Source: Pterobdella sp. o SKG-2022
Taxonomy: Eukaryota > Annelida > Clitellata > Hirudinida > Piscicolidae
Direction: 5' to 3'
Length of the DNA stretch: 64,000 nucleotides
Assembly (NCBI GenBank): GCA_964035795.1
Contig: OZ038320.1
Span: 3,039,896 to 3,103,895 of the forward strand
In this document: one piece after another, positions 1 through 14,245 of the stretch
Position numbering within the stretch: position 1 is the first letter of the stretch
Layout: every line of letters begins with the position of its first letter
Position numbers and translations under genes: made by a program
The notes under the pieces: model-generated
What the model was told of the DNA's origin: nothing
The model's input: only the letters and a program-made list of their open reading frames with translations
Database searches by the model: none

Positions 1-3000
1 AATATACACTTTTTTACTTAAAATTTTTTTGTTTTTTTCGCATGATTTTTGCTTATATTGATTTTATCAGATTTTTTTCGTATGGTTTTATATTTTTATA
101 GTTACTTAACTCTTATTTTTATATATTAAACAGAACTGAAAACTGATATGAACTTATAGATTATTATTTAGCAAACTCATCGATTTTTGTTTATAAAATT
201 TTAAAAAATCGACTTAAAAATCTATTACTCAAATAAGTCCTTCTTGAATTGTAAAAATACATTATGTTGTAAAATTGAATGATAACTACAATAACCTCGT
301 ATTTATTATGGGCATATAATAATCATGAAAAGAACAATATAATATACTCATAAAAATAACGGCAACATTAAATCCTAACAAATAGGTTGGGAACACTCGA
401 CAGCTATCTATAAACAAACAGATAACATAACCACACCATGTCAAAACAACTGTAAAAAATTATAAGAATCAAATTGATTAGAGAATATATAGATATTCCA
501 ACAGTAATATTTTGTAGATCAACACCATATAAATCTAACAGATAATAAAATAGCTCTATATAGAAAACGAGAATGAAATCTTATAGTTTCAAGCTATAGG
601 AACTTTCAATGAGTATTTTTTATGCTTCCAACACACTTCCATGAGTTGAAACAAACCCTATACATATCGCATTTACTTAATAATGCTTTCTGTTGGTCTT
701 ACTCTCCATCCATCTTTAGTTCTGTTCGTTTATTCTAGACTGAACTTAACATTAAATGGTATACCTACAACGACCCCATTTTTTAATTAAATTCAAGCAA
801 TGTGTACTGAGGTTGTTATACTTATTTATTCATTGATAGTCGCTGTGAATAATTACAAGGATCACGTAACTAACCATAAACTTCTCTTTAAAAACGATTT
901 TATTTCAAACGAAATGCTCATCAATACATTTTATTTGAAAAGTAAAACTATAGATTTGAAAGATATAATCTCGTATAAAACATATAGTTTAGAAACATAT
1001 CTTTTAGCCACGAACCCAAAACACTCCTCTACCATACCCGGTTAGTCTCACCTCATTTCTAAAGGGGTTTAATCATGTGCCACATCATTAAAAGTGTTTC
1101 AATTATAATTTTATCTCTGCGTGGCTGATATAAATCACAATTATTTCAATTTTATATTTATAGGTATTTTTTGCTCTAGGAGCGGCATCGTTAAACACAT
1201 GTTGAAATATACAATAAAAAGCTGAGTTATTTTTAATTACAAACACGTCGCGAATAATCCGAAATGCGAAAATAAATGTCTATTTAAACAGGTAAATGAA
1301 ATATTATGCGCTCTGTTACTACGAGCAGAATGGTAAATTGTCGAAGATTGCCACGAATGATAGGCAGACCATTAACAATGATAAATGACGTCATATGGAG
1401 TCTCGCTTTATAACTTGTATAATACAATCTTGTGATACTTGCCAAGTAGAGCATTCTGTATGTGAGATGCATGGCATTGATTTTAATATCGATTTGTTTA
1501 CTTTTATTTCATTATTTATTAGATATTATTTTTTATTGTTTTTGTGGTACAGTATATTCACTAGTATTTTAATTCTTTGTTCAATAGTTCATAATATAGA
1601 GTTGGAATAGCAGATAATTGGATACGATCCAGATTTATTCAATATACAAATGAACTGAGACATTAATAACAAGGAATCTACAAAGTTCTAAACCATTTAA
1701 TCTGTGTATTAGGAATGATTTAAGGCAACAATAGGGTAATATGAGCAAGATAACAACTACACGATTGTGAATGACCTACTACATTGTAACATACAATAAA
1801 AAGTCATCTACATCAAATTTGATAACGGAAGGTTGCTTTTAAGAAGTAACTACTTAGCTTATTAAGTCTGAAATTATGGGTAATATTTCATATTTATTGG
1901 CCATCTCAGCGCCTCAAATATAAGCTATCTTGCTATAAAACTTAAATCTAAAATTCTAAGCAATAAGGTTAAAAAAAATATTTTTTATATCTTGTAGTTT
2001 CATGAAAAGACCCATTAAGATTATTTATTACCTGGAATAATGCCCGCATAAATTAGTTAGCCTGAGCTACCAAAATAATCCAATGACTGATGCCATCATA
2101 AAGGTAATAAATGACGAAACGAAAAATCACGGGAGATGAATAGGCATAGGATATAAAAGCGTCGGTGTTTGAGAGTTGGTGATGTGCAAACCTAAAAAGT
2201 TAGAGCACAAGTTGAAGATTTTAAAAAAATCTATTTGATAATAAGTAAAAAATGTATGTGAAAAATTAAAAAAAAAAAGTAGAAGTAGAAAGGAGAATAA
2301 ATGTATGGCCGAAAATTTCCATAAAACAGACATTTGAAGTAAATGGAGCATATTTGCCTTATGCTTGATGTAATGATAAGCACGCTGAGATAAGAAAAGC
2401 AATTGATTAATTCCATGGATTTGCCTTTTTATTAGCTAGTGCAACGTTTGGTATATAAAAACTCACATTTTTAGATCGATAGAAAAACAAAATGAGAAAA
2501 ACCTGTTAAAAAAAAGATTTTTCCAGCATATTTTAGTCACTTTCAAAAGGCACTACATTGAATCTTATTTCTATAAAATCCTCGAAAAATTAATAAGTAA
2601 AAAGGAAGACGCAAAGTTCTCTGGCAAGAGATTTATGAGCATTACCCCTTCACCTTTGCTTGGCTTAGAAGGCCAGATAGAAACAATTTATTACAGTGTC
2701 TTGTGATAGATGCTATATTTCTTAATATTTATTACTAGAAGTTGATGTGCCTGGGCTGGGGGGGATTGTCAACTTTATCTTCATGACGCTTTCTATTCTG
2801 CTCTTCAATATTTAAAGTCACTTTTTTATCATTTAAAAAATAAATTTTTATTATATTCTTTTTATGAATAAAAATTATTCCAACGCAATAATAACCCTAA
2901 TGATATTTAAGAACTTCAAGCAATTTCTCTCAAAAGACAGCTCCCTGCATTATTCTCATAAAATAATTGCGAGGTCATAGGTTCGAAAGTATGCCACACC

Positions 3001-6000
3001 CCTAATTCTTCGGCGAACGTTTGCAACTTCTCTTTGTCACGGTAACTGTATGTGCATTTCAAGTAACTACACGAGATTAAAATATTTAAAAATTTTTCTC
3101 ACTTTAAAGAATGAATTTAATATTAATCTTAAGGTAGATTGATAAAAAATAATAATTGAATATTTGTGTTATATATTCTTTCAACTTGAGGCACATAATG
3201 GATACAAAGTTGACATTGGCCACTTGAACAATGGAAAACATTAGACTTGACCTTGCATGAACGTTTCTGAGTGACTCAACTCACTGGGCAATTTTCATCA
3301 AAAATGGTGAACTATAAGAAAGAATCCAAAGGTTAAGCTACAGATGCTTGAACCTGTTAAGAATTAAATTTTTTCCCTGCACAAATTCCAATATATCTTA
3401 TTGGTTCACCTATTAGGCGATAAAAATAGAACTTGATTGGAATTTCAATTATCGGCTGGTAACAAACGCTGTAAGAGGTTTTTCATGGAAATAAATTACT
3501 TAAGCAAAGCTTTAAAAAATATGCAGGAACATTTTTGCGTTGAAATAATTTTTCAAAATGGTGTTGACGTTTCTTTGACAGCATTTCCGTCACGATGAAT
3601 CGTCTGATCTTTCATCTTTTGATGGCCACTCTAAAACTTTGTTACTTTCTTTTTGTTTTGAAATATACCTCTATGAGTATAAAATATCATCTATAATTTA
3701 ATTTTTTTAATAATTTATATCTATCAGTTAATATTTAAATTAGTGAAGAAACTCTAAATTTATTTGTTTTCATAATAGTGAAAGTATCGTAAACACCAAG
3801 AACAACCACCGCTAAAACATTCCTCAAGATTCATTTATCTTAATCGCTTTCATAACGAGCTTTCATTTCAAACAGCACACCATTTGTTGCTAATGTGGAT
3901 TTATTCTCGAAACATCAAACAAAATTTATGAAGAAACTAAATAAAACAAAAACCCTTTCCAACATTTTGTCCGCAATAAAAATTAGTGCAATACATTTAC
4001 CAAGCTAAAATTTTGTAGAATGTCAATTAGTGTTAGGAAAAAACATCCACGGTAGCAATAAACAATCCAAGTTTCTTTCTCTTTGATTTATGCAGATGTA
4101 ATTCATACGTCAAAAGGTACTTATAAGAAATAATTGATATATGCAGCTATTTTCAACATATTTATTGCCTTATCGCCTATGGATTTTTAGCAACAAAGTC
4201 TTCACCCTTCGCTAATGAATCAAACACAACACAACATCATAACAAACTATTCATAACAAAACATTCATCAATATGACACAAATAACATCACATTTCTAAA
4301 TGGAAAGACAATTTGGACTTGATTTAGTGAATATCTTCAGGTTAAGTCTTTATCTGCTTGTTTTTATTCGCAAATTTTCTTTCCATTTTTGACCCTGTAT
4401 TCAAAGTTTGATGACTTTTAAATGAAAATAAAACAAACTTTGAACAAAAGGCTCAATATTTTTATGATCGACAACTAATGACAGTTTTAAGTATGACTTC
4501 GGCATTTTTTTTTAATCACAGCTATCAAACATAAAATCTGAAGGTACACTGTTTGAAAAGGAAGTCAAAATATCCTCTTCTTTTTAGACGTATATTTAAA
4601 AACTCTCAAAGGATATTTTGAAAATCTTTTTCACACTTTTTCCATGAAAAAGCGCTTGACATTAATTTCAGTTTTAAAAGATATTTCTAGGGCATTTTTT
4701 ATGCTTTGGTAAAATATGTTTTTTCGGCACAGAAATATTTAAAAATTTTTTGAAACTTCAAAAAATTCATTTATAAGCGGACAGGTCCTAAATTATACAT
4801 AACTTTTTTTGGCATTTCTGGGTTAGTTTCCAGGTAATAAAGTCCTATATTGTTTGATCTTACAAGTTCCGTCAGTAGAAGTCTTTCAATTAGTTTGAGA
4901 CTTTCTGACTATAAGAGACAATAAACAGACCACAGCCAGTCTGAATCCCTGTCGTTATATTTCATACTCACCATCAGCATCAAAAATCCATTAGGATCAT
5001 TATTATTGATATGATTATTATGATTAGAAACTTAAACGCATCATCATAATCATAACCACCATTACCCTCTTATTCTTCATTTTTCCAGTTCTTTTGTGGT
5101 TTTCTCTATTTGAATATATAATTTTATCGAAAAAGTGAAAACAGCACGATTGAGCTCAAAACGAAGTTTTAAAAATTATGCTTACTTAATTTTAATGCTT
5201 CGAAAATTATTCAAGTCTTTTATTTAACTCAAATAGAGAACAAATTGTTACAAATGGATTTATCGAAATACAATTTAATATTCTTCTATTGTCTAAGTCT
5301 TTTTACGTTTTACGCCACTACTCGGAGTTGAGTTGTATTAATATTTTTTTCTAATATTTTCATTCATTTATATTTAATTTTTTTCTGGTCTTTATCATGA
5401 CCGCGAGGCGAAGAGTAATTACTTGTAAATTGGTTTTGACATTTCTGGATTTATTCTTGATTCAAGGCGACGATTTTATGCTTGCAACTCAAGTTGTAAT
5501 TAAATTGGAGCAAACTCAAGAAGACTGAAACTCAAAGTTTACATAATTTATTTCTCAAAGAAAATCTATGAAACAACTAACCATAGCATCTAAACAATTT
5601 GGGTGATTCAAACAGAAAGCCTTTGTTGAAAAGCTTTAAAATCAAATTTGAAATCAATGAGTTACTCAAGAAAACACAGTGAAAACCGCATCCCCATCCA
5701 CGATATTCACTCGCCAACAACCTTACTTCGATTGATGGCACCGATCAACTTTCTTATCCTCTTATATTTCAATCAACCACATCCTACGCCACATTACATA
5801 AATACAAATTCTCTCTTGTGCTTTCTACGCCAACACACATGCATACACACTTTATCCAAAGTTACATGTTAGTTTTGTTGAAATATTATTTTACTTAAGT
5901 ATTTCTGAAATAAATTTTTTAGAATCTTCAAAAAGAGCTGAATTGGCTAATAATGAGAATAAATGAAACACATTTCCATGGGCCTATCTTCCACATTTAT

Positions 6001-6250
6001 AAAGAAAATACTGAATAATTTCATTAAAAAAATTCCCATAACTTTCACAAAAGTTTCACAAACAATTCAGAAACGTTTCACAAACGTTTCTAAAACAAAA
6101 CGAATATGCTTCAAACAAAGAAAAAAGCTTGAGAATAAGTTAAAAATTCTAAATATCCACAGCTTCTATTTCGACGCCTTGACAGTATGTTTTGGTCGTC
6201 ATTATTTATTTACTTTTTATAATTTATAATCATTATTTTCATCACGCTCG
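1..6250. other. AT-rich non-coding DNA, no gene recognised
   Basis: I read both strands and found only short open frames made of low-complexity Lys/Ile/Phe/Asn-rich sequence, with no recognisable domain, no plausible exon chain and no RNA gene. Homopolymer T and A runs are frequent. A few short GC-richer patches exist (for example around 2750 and 5400) but none forms a coding signal. It is most likely intergenic or far-downstream DNA of the zinc-finger gene on the minus strand. Confidence 0.6.
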
Positions 6251-6280
6251 TTTGACCTTCTCGCCCGGTCAGGGGTCAAA
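6251..6280. promoter_or_regulatory. Everted repeat of nuclear-receptor-like half-sites
   Basis: TTTGACC (6251-6257) and its exact complement GGTCAAA (6274-6280) face outward around a 16-bp spacer that itself contains GGTCAGG. TGACC/GGTCA is the core of the AGGTCA half-site bound by nuclear receptors. In an AT-rich background this GC-rich cluster stands out, but a single short match can be chance and no promoter or gene is close by. Confidence 0.2.
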
Positions 6281-6967
6281 TATCAATCATATGTTTGCCC
6301 ACACAAATATTCCTGTAAGTACATACGCTTATTCACACGGTCATACGCAGGAATACTACATGATAGAAACAGTATTTGGGGTAATGAAATTTATGTACTG
6401 TAATCAAAAATAAACAAAATTTTCTAAATGAACGATCCTTTTGTAGTTTTTTGAATTCAAACGAGAAATTTATTTTATAACAACGTTATAGTGTGCTGGA
6501 GAATGATGAGAGATGTGATTAAGAAATCTGTTGAGGATTTTTATTTTAATCAACACTTGCGCACAAAAAAATTATTCAAAATAAATAAGAAATTTTTGAG
6601 TGCATTGGAATATATTAAAAGTACCGCACTTTCAAAGAAGATTAAGTTAGTATGCGAAGTAATAAGAGGGTGCGAGTAAAATGTGTCTGGGCAGTTGATA
6701 ATCTGCAAGACGCGTGCGATTACAGAGAGAGTGATTTTGCACTGAGATTTGTGCGTAGAGACTTTAGTGAGGCTTTGAAGTAATTAATTCACAGAGAAGC
6801 ACAAGAAGTTTGTGAATAAATACACGCGAAGTAACACTAAAACACACTGAATAGAGTCTCAAGAAGCATACACTCACCAAGTGACACGCGTACACTTGTA
6901 CACTAATAGTCCGTCAGAAGCGCTGTAATGCGCAGACAAACACAGGCAAACATGCACATAAACGTGT

Positions 6968-6969
<2 letters not shown>

Positions 6970-6998
<29 letters not shown>
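6970..6998. repeat. CA/TG dinucleotide microsatellite
   Basis: About 14 uninterrupted AC units. The open frame across it on the minus strand (a Cys-Val repeat) is a by-product of the repeat. The flanks (about 6690-7140) are noticeably GC-richer than their surroundings but show no consistent reading frame. Confidence 0.95.
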
Positions 6999-7002
<4 letters not shown>

Positions 7003-7004
7003 GT

Positions 7005-10000
7005 CAAGTGCTTTCAATAGAGACTGGTCTTTTGACCTGTTGGCCTCTGCATCATCTTGATGTGTGCCTATCTGCTGCCTGCGGGTTGATTGTTTGATGT
7101 GTCTGTCCCTGCGAGTAGACACTCATCTGTGTCTTTTGGTCGTTTATTTTGTTTCATTCTGTGTTTTTGAATTTATTGGTCTAAATATTTTATTCTAATT
7201 TTTTCAAATACTTTTGTTCAAAGTTTGCAGTCAGAAATGAGAATCTCGGAGCTATTATGCCATGTGAATACTTTGTGTTTGTTTCGTATCAACTCACTGA
7301 TGTGTGTGTATTTTCTTTAATGAAGACGTCGACATTGTTTATCGTAGACGTCTGAAAAGGAACAATAGATAGAAAAGTCTTCACTGTGAATAATCAGTCA
7401 AAGATGCTTGCAGTGATAAGAAGTAATAGGAACAAACTTCATTCAAAAGTTTATCCAACAGAAATCTATTTAATTTTATATTCTTTGAATCAAGTTTCAA
7501 AAAGAACTTAACATAGAAGAGCCATTGCAATGGTGACACATAATCGATATGATACGTAATGATGATACCATAAAAGGCTGACAGACGATAAAAAATTCTA
7601 TGGAAGGTAAGACATAAATTAATTGTAACCGTTCGTTACTTTTTTTTCTATTTTTTTTCCATACTTGTACTTTAACACCTTATGTTAAGTAGGCATAAGC
7701 TTTGGAGTTTTTGGAAGTTTATGGATACAAATTTGTTTGTACTTAATATAATATGACCCTCTTTCTGAAACAATTAACTTTTTAGTTTGTGTTTTTTTGA
7801 AAATTCCTCATAAGCATTTTATGATTTTTTATTTTTTATAAAAATAATATTTTAATAAATATTTAAAAATAATTTTTTTGAATTAAGATGTTTTTTGCTG
7901 TTATTGAAACGTGTAAGCCAGTCTTATAAGTTATATTTGTTGCAAAAGTTATCATCAAATAATTCCAGTACATAAGAAACACCCGTTAAGTGCAAACATA
8001 AATCAACATTTAACCATACGCTTTCTCTAAGCCCTTTATTAAATACCAAAGTTTTAATAAATTGAAAAGTATTCATATTTCATCTATTTTAATTTTATTA
8101 AAAATGACTTGTCTCTAGCTTCTAATTCATTCGCTAACCACAAAAATAATTTAGACTACATTTTTATCCTGAGACAAATTTTCTACAGCATAATTGCATA
8201 AATCAAATGAAATATAGAGCAACCAAAAGTTTCAAACAACGACATATTCTCAACACGTAAGTCTATCAACACTTATTAAAAATCATCTTCATCAATGTTC
8301 TCCAAGCCTCCACTTATCAACGCCAAGGTTATGATTTACTATTTCAACAAGTTCCAAGCGTTCAATCCATCTTTCATCACTTCATCTAACTAACTGTAAT
8401 TCCTTCAACGTTGTATCATAAATTCTCTTCTTTCTCTCTTAACACACCAACACAAAATCTAAACTTTTGATTTATGCATACTGTTCCTACACTTAGCTTC
8501 ATATGGGATATGTTTATAGATGTGTTTAAACTTTATACTTCTATTCTACGTTTCAATATGATAAAATATTTTCAATAATCTCTAGTCTGAAGTTTACGTT
8601 CACTTGATAAATGCATTGATCGGCATAAAGTTAATCCATATGTAAGGAATATCTATTGAGATATTTATGCCTTCGATGATTCTTTAACTGTCTACTTAAT
8701 GCTGAGGCTTTGACAAAAAATGCAATGAAAAATGTATCAAAACTCCCATATTTTGAAAATCATATTTTTCATAAAAATATTTCTAAAAAACACTCTATAT
8801 AATAAATGAACACATGATAAAAGCTACTTTCTTTGATGAAAAGCTTGAAAGTAAAAACCTTTATGTAGAACTGCCTTTGAAGCTAGCAATTCAAAACTGG
8901 TGAGTGATATTAATGGAAAATTTATTGCCTTTATGCTTCTCTGATGTGTTTTATGAGGCTTTTGACTGGCCTTGCTGTAAAGCAGGCATTAGCAAATAAC
9001 ACCGAAATGAATGATTGTATACTGCGACGCATAAACAGACAAATTATTAGTAGCATTATCTTTATAAACATTTCTACTGTATAAATCTTTCAATGATTCT
9101 TGTTTTTATATAACCTATAACATTAGTATTTTACCATTAAATTTAATTGGTTTCCATAACAATATTATGTGTATTCATATTAATACGCTTCAGTTGAGAA
9201 CGAGAATTTATATGAGACGTAGTCTATAAAACACAGCGTTAGTATCTAGTCTATAAACATATTAAAGATGCCAAGAGTGACTTTATTTATGGTCAAGTTT
9301 TTACACATTTTTATTAATTTAATGAAGTCTTCTTCCCAAGGATTTTTGATCTTTGATTGCTTCTAAAATTTATATATTCTTTATTTAGTTTTTAACTAAA
9401 ATTTTTAATGTCGTAAAACTGAAAAAAGTCCTAAAAGTTGTAATCTTTGCAAAATCCATATATGTTTTCTGAAACAAACATAACAACTTCAAACCTATGC
9501 ATTATAAATCAAATTTGTAGTGTAAAGAATCAATTTATTTCAATATTCACGAATATTTAGATATGTATATTCTAAACGAACATAAAACCGCATTTCGCAG
9601 AAAATGATTTATAGAGATATAAAGAGAAAAATCTGTGCCTAAATCATTGTATATAGCTGTAACGTGATCAAATAAATTATATGTTCTGATAAATCACTAC
9701 ACAAATAACATTTTTAAGTTATTAGCGTTAACTGGTGTGTGTGTATACCATGGTTAGAATTTTTTATTACCAGAACGTTATTTTGAAGTTATTGATAGAA
9801 ATAAACTTCAAAATTTGCTATGTATATAATCTACCGCAATTTTTAAGTTTCTTACGAAACATCAATTCTTAATCTGCTTATTTATTCTGTGAAATACTTT
9901 CTTGTCTGAGATCCAGCACATATTTTGTATTTGAGTTCGAAATATATTTCTTATACTTATAATCCAAAAATTACAGATGTTTTGGGATGAAGATGAAGAA

Positions 10001-13000
10001 GAAGCATTAGAAAGAGTAACGGCGCTCCAACACCAACATAAAGTACCATAAATAAAGAAGGAAAAAGCATATAACTTGAGGCAGCATTGTCTTCATGACA
10101 TATTTAACATATAGTCTTGTCATGCATTTTAATCACAAGCATAACTCAGTGTTTTCTTTGTCTTCTTTTAGCATTTGTTTCCAACCATTTTTAAATGTCG
10201 TCTATGCAGTTTATCTTCCATACTGGTGAAGTAAATGATTTATACTATTATAATTTGTTCTTTTTGTCATCGTACGTTGAATTTATTTCACGCAAACAAG
10301 TAGAAGATCATTAATATCCTTTTCATGTTTTCAAACTTGAAGCAGCAATAAATTTTAATTTTTACTTCAATTTTTATTTTAAAATCTAATAAATTAAATC
10401 TATAAAATTTTTGAGGGTTTTGACTATTTACACAGAAAACACATTTTCAATCGATCAGCTATAAAATCACAATCTTTTATGACCTAAAGGTAAGTTGGGA
10501 TCCAATTACATTATCATATTATAACATATCATCAGTTAATACAAAAGCTTTAAAAGGTAAATAAACTTCAAACCGCTAGTTATAAAGTGTTTGTGGAGAT
10601 AAAAACCTCACAAATTAAAAATAATAGCAGGAATTTGTCATAGAGATGGATGTATGAGAATTAATAACTGAAAAAAAATTAGGTGAAATAATTTAAAACA
10701 TAAATTAGAGGTACGATACATTAGAATCTTCGAAATTATTTGAAAAATGTGATAAATAAGTAAAACGATTGACTAGGTAGCGAATCCTTAATCGCGTAGA
10801 ATAAATCAACTCTCGACAGTCGTAATTGTAATTTATTGCTCAATTCATACTCTTTTTCTTCATTTTCAATTCTGTATGGTATATTTAAAAAAAAAATTTT
10901 CATTGCACAAAGAAGACTTATTGATTTTTTTATATCATAATTGTCTCTTCGAAAGCTATTGTTTATTTAATATTTTATTGAACAACTCTATAAAATTCCG
11001 CAAATTCAAAGTTATTTATAGTGAAAAAATAATATTTATATCTTTTTTTAATAAAAATTAAATGGCTATTTTTAAATTTTGACTTTCAACCATTATTTAA
11101 CGATTCTATAGATTAAATGAAGGGAGCCACTTCTTGATAGCGGGCAACTAGTAGAAATTATCTTTTAGTGAATATCCTTCAGCTTTGAACTCCAGTTGTT
11201 TCTGTGAGCTAATATGAATGTAAGTCAAAACTTTTCATTTAAATTTACCATCTTCAAAACCTTTGTCAAACGTGTCTACACGTTCAATACGCCATAAGAC
11301 TCTCCCCAGAAAGAAAACAGTACAGTTTGAGTTTAATTAAACCAAAAAGATGTCCACACATTCTTCAATATCATTTACACCAAAACCCAAAATCTTTCAA
11401 CTAAATCAAAGACTGTAATTCAAAGACTTTAATTTAAATACAAATTTATGAACAAACCGAACAGAGACAGGAAGGTGAAAGTGAATGATGTTATGCTGAC
11501 ACGCTATTGGTTTACCTGTCTTTTGCCCCGATCCTACGTTCTTTATTATAGTTTTTATTGAATATTTGAGGCTTCGATTTTGAATTAAACTTTATTTTTA
11601 TACAAAGATATTTTATCATTTTTTATTCAATATATTGCCCATATGAGTTTGATATATAAGAATTTTTTATAAATAAATTTGTCATTATTTTTGAAAATTT
11701 TTAATTCAAGGTGTTTTTAACTACATAATGCCCATTAAAAGTAAATACAAAATTTTTATTTATCTCGAGTAGTAGCATAAATAAGGAGATAAATCAATTT
11801 AATGTTGATTATAAATACATATTGGTAGAACAGTCATATTCTTTACTGTTTTATTTATAGTCTTCCACATTTCAGATGCTATTAGTATTCATCAGAATGA
11901 ACACACTACAAAGAAAAATATTAATATACACTACAAAGATTAATATTTATGGTACCCTATGAAGATTAACAATAAATCTGTCTACTATCACAATTATCAT
12001 CAAAACTTGTGTTATAACGTTGACATAATTCAAGTTTACTTCAATTGTTTCTGGTAATTTATTCGTAAAATTATGACAGATTGGATTATGATTATATATT
12101 CTGGTAGTCATATCGGATGTGAAGAGTTGAGGCTTTGTTTTTACATATATTTGTGCTTTTAGGTTTATGGCCAAGATGGATGGAGGCAATAAATAAGACG
12201 TGCAACATATAAAATATAAAATACGTTGGTAGGTTATGTGTTAAGATTCTCTTCAATTCTGGATAAATTTTCTTAAACGGTGATTCTTCATAAGACGGTT
12301 TCTTCGATTAAAGTTTAATTTGATATACGATACATTTCAACTTATTTTAAATTTTTGGGCCATAAATTCTTCCTTTTGTATAAATCATGAACATTTAAAC
12401 ATATTTTGTCTATATAAATAATAGCCTCAATAATTTTGAGCATATCTGATTTATAGCCCTCAAACTGTTTGAAAATTGCTTAAAAATTAAATTGATTTAT
12501 ACACAATGTAAACCTATAAAATATACTTGGGTCTTTATCTGTTAATTCTATTATTACTTGTTTTACCTCAATACTAACTTTATTCTATCTAAGAACGTAT
12601 TACTAAAAATGGCAACTATATTAAGTTATTGAAAAGTACGGTAAAACCAAGTTTTTAGTGTTTCGTTATTATAGAGCTTTTTAAGGCTCTGAATTGCTAT
12701 AATCTTTTAGCATATAAAAAAGTTACCTCTAAATATGGTTTTTATCATACGAAAAAAATTTTTCATAAAGTATGTTAATATATTTAATTTTAATATCAAC
12801 AGTCCAATAAATATCCAAAATTAACTAGTTAAAAGTTACAATAACGGCCTTTGAAGAGTTCTTTATGGCACCAAGCATTACAAACCCGTTACACAGTGAG
12901 AAATTAGTATTGATTTCTCATGGAGAATAATGGTATATACGATTATATACATTAAATCGGTCCCAAATAACGACACAGGCCATATTAAAATGGTGTTTGT

Positions 13001-14075
13001 TTTGGTTACCTCATTTAACGGGTTATTATCCCTGAGTAAATTTTTATCCAGTTATTATTTTAATGAACGATTCTTTATTTATTTAAGTATCAACAGCTTT
13101 AAACTTATTTACTTTTGGTTGAAAATTCCTTCATTTCTAGCATAATCATATTAGTAATTTTTTGCTACCCCAACAGCAAATATCTAGCTATAGAGTCATA
13201 AAAATGTGATCTTTAAAGCAATCACATGCACATTTTGCTCATAACAAGGTATAAAATGAATCCATATATCATTAGTCATATCCATTATTTAATTTCCCTT
13301 ATTCTTATGCTTTATTATATTTATAAAAGCTTTTAAAATACATCGAATGTATCGACCTCGAAATGTGAGTCATGAAAATATGTGATTTTTTGAAATACAA
13401 TTTTGAAAAACATAATCAAAGGAGTTGCTTCATCAGCTGGTATAAAATCCATTTGAGTTTGGATAGAAATTAAAAATTATACATTAGAAGTAGTGTTACA
13501 AACTCTTGTTTTTCATCAAAACTTATATTTCTGCAATGATTTATCAATTTTAAGCATATTTCACGAAATTATTTATTATTAAATTGAATTAATTTTTTAA
13601 AAAATCGTGTCGTTATTTCTCAATCTAAACCAAGCCAGATTGCATCAATGAAAAACCCATCAAAAACATTGAACACAATGCATATCATATGTGTTTGATA
13701 TTATTGAGTAACCTTTGTTTAGAAAACATTAGCTCATTGTTATTATTGTAAAACTTCATATAGTTTTTAAATATACCTTGAAAGTAATTAAATTTTTTAA
13801 TCTTAACACTCCCAACGAACCTAATAAAACCAACTAAAATTTATTCTATTGAAAATATCATGTTAAACTGAAGTTTGATCAATTCTTGTTTTGTTGTTTA
13901 GCAATTATTACCCTCTCAGCCTCATTAAAAACGTTAAGAAGAACAGATGTGATGCGAAGAATCATCAAGCTTCAATCAATCTAGATTTTTTTAAACTGAA
14001 TGCAAGAAACGCCATTACTTCAATTAGCAGCATTGGTAATGAATAATCGTGGGCCATAACTCAATTAATCATTCT
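7005..14075. other. AT-rich non-coding DNA, no gene recognised
   Basis: No exon, RNA gene or mobile element could be supported. Open frames are short and of biased composition. A locally repeated phrase (CACTACAAAG...ATTAATAT) occurs twice near 11903-11950. Nothing else stands out. Confidence 0.55.
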
Positions 14076-14245
14076 CTATTATCTCACGTCGGACTGCTTT
14101 CCTAACTTCCTTCTCTTTTTCTATTGATTTTACAGAATATGCTTGCATTTATTATCATATCTATTATCTCACGTCGGACTGCTTTCCTAACTTCCTTCTC
14201 TTTTTCTATTGATTTTACAGAATATGCTTGCATTTATTATCATAT
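14076..14245. repeat. Perfect 85-bp direct tandem duplication
   Basis: Positions 14076-14160 and 14161-14245 are identical over all 85 bases, starting at CTATTATCTCACG and ending at TTATCATAT, with no gap between the units. Zero divergence in non-coding DNA implies a very recent slippage or repair duplication (or an assembly artefact). Each unit contains a polypyrimidine stretch followed by TTTTACAG, so it would also duplicate a potential splice acceptor, although no exon follows. Confidence 0.97.

Noticed and set aside
5963..6229. 88-residue Lys/Thr/Phe-rich frame with repeated TNVSK/TFTKVS phrases
   Set aside because: The internal repetition comes from imperfect AT-rich DNA repeats; there is no splice context, domain or similarity to support a gene.
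6874..7122. 82-residue minus-strand frame with a Cys-Val repeat
   Set aside because: It spans the CA microsatellite; the rest has no family resemblance.
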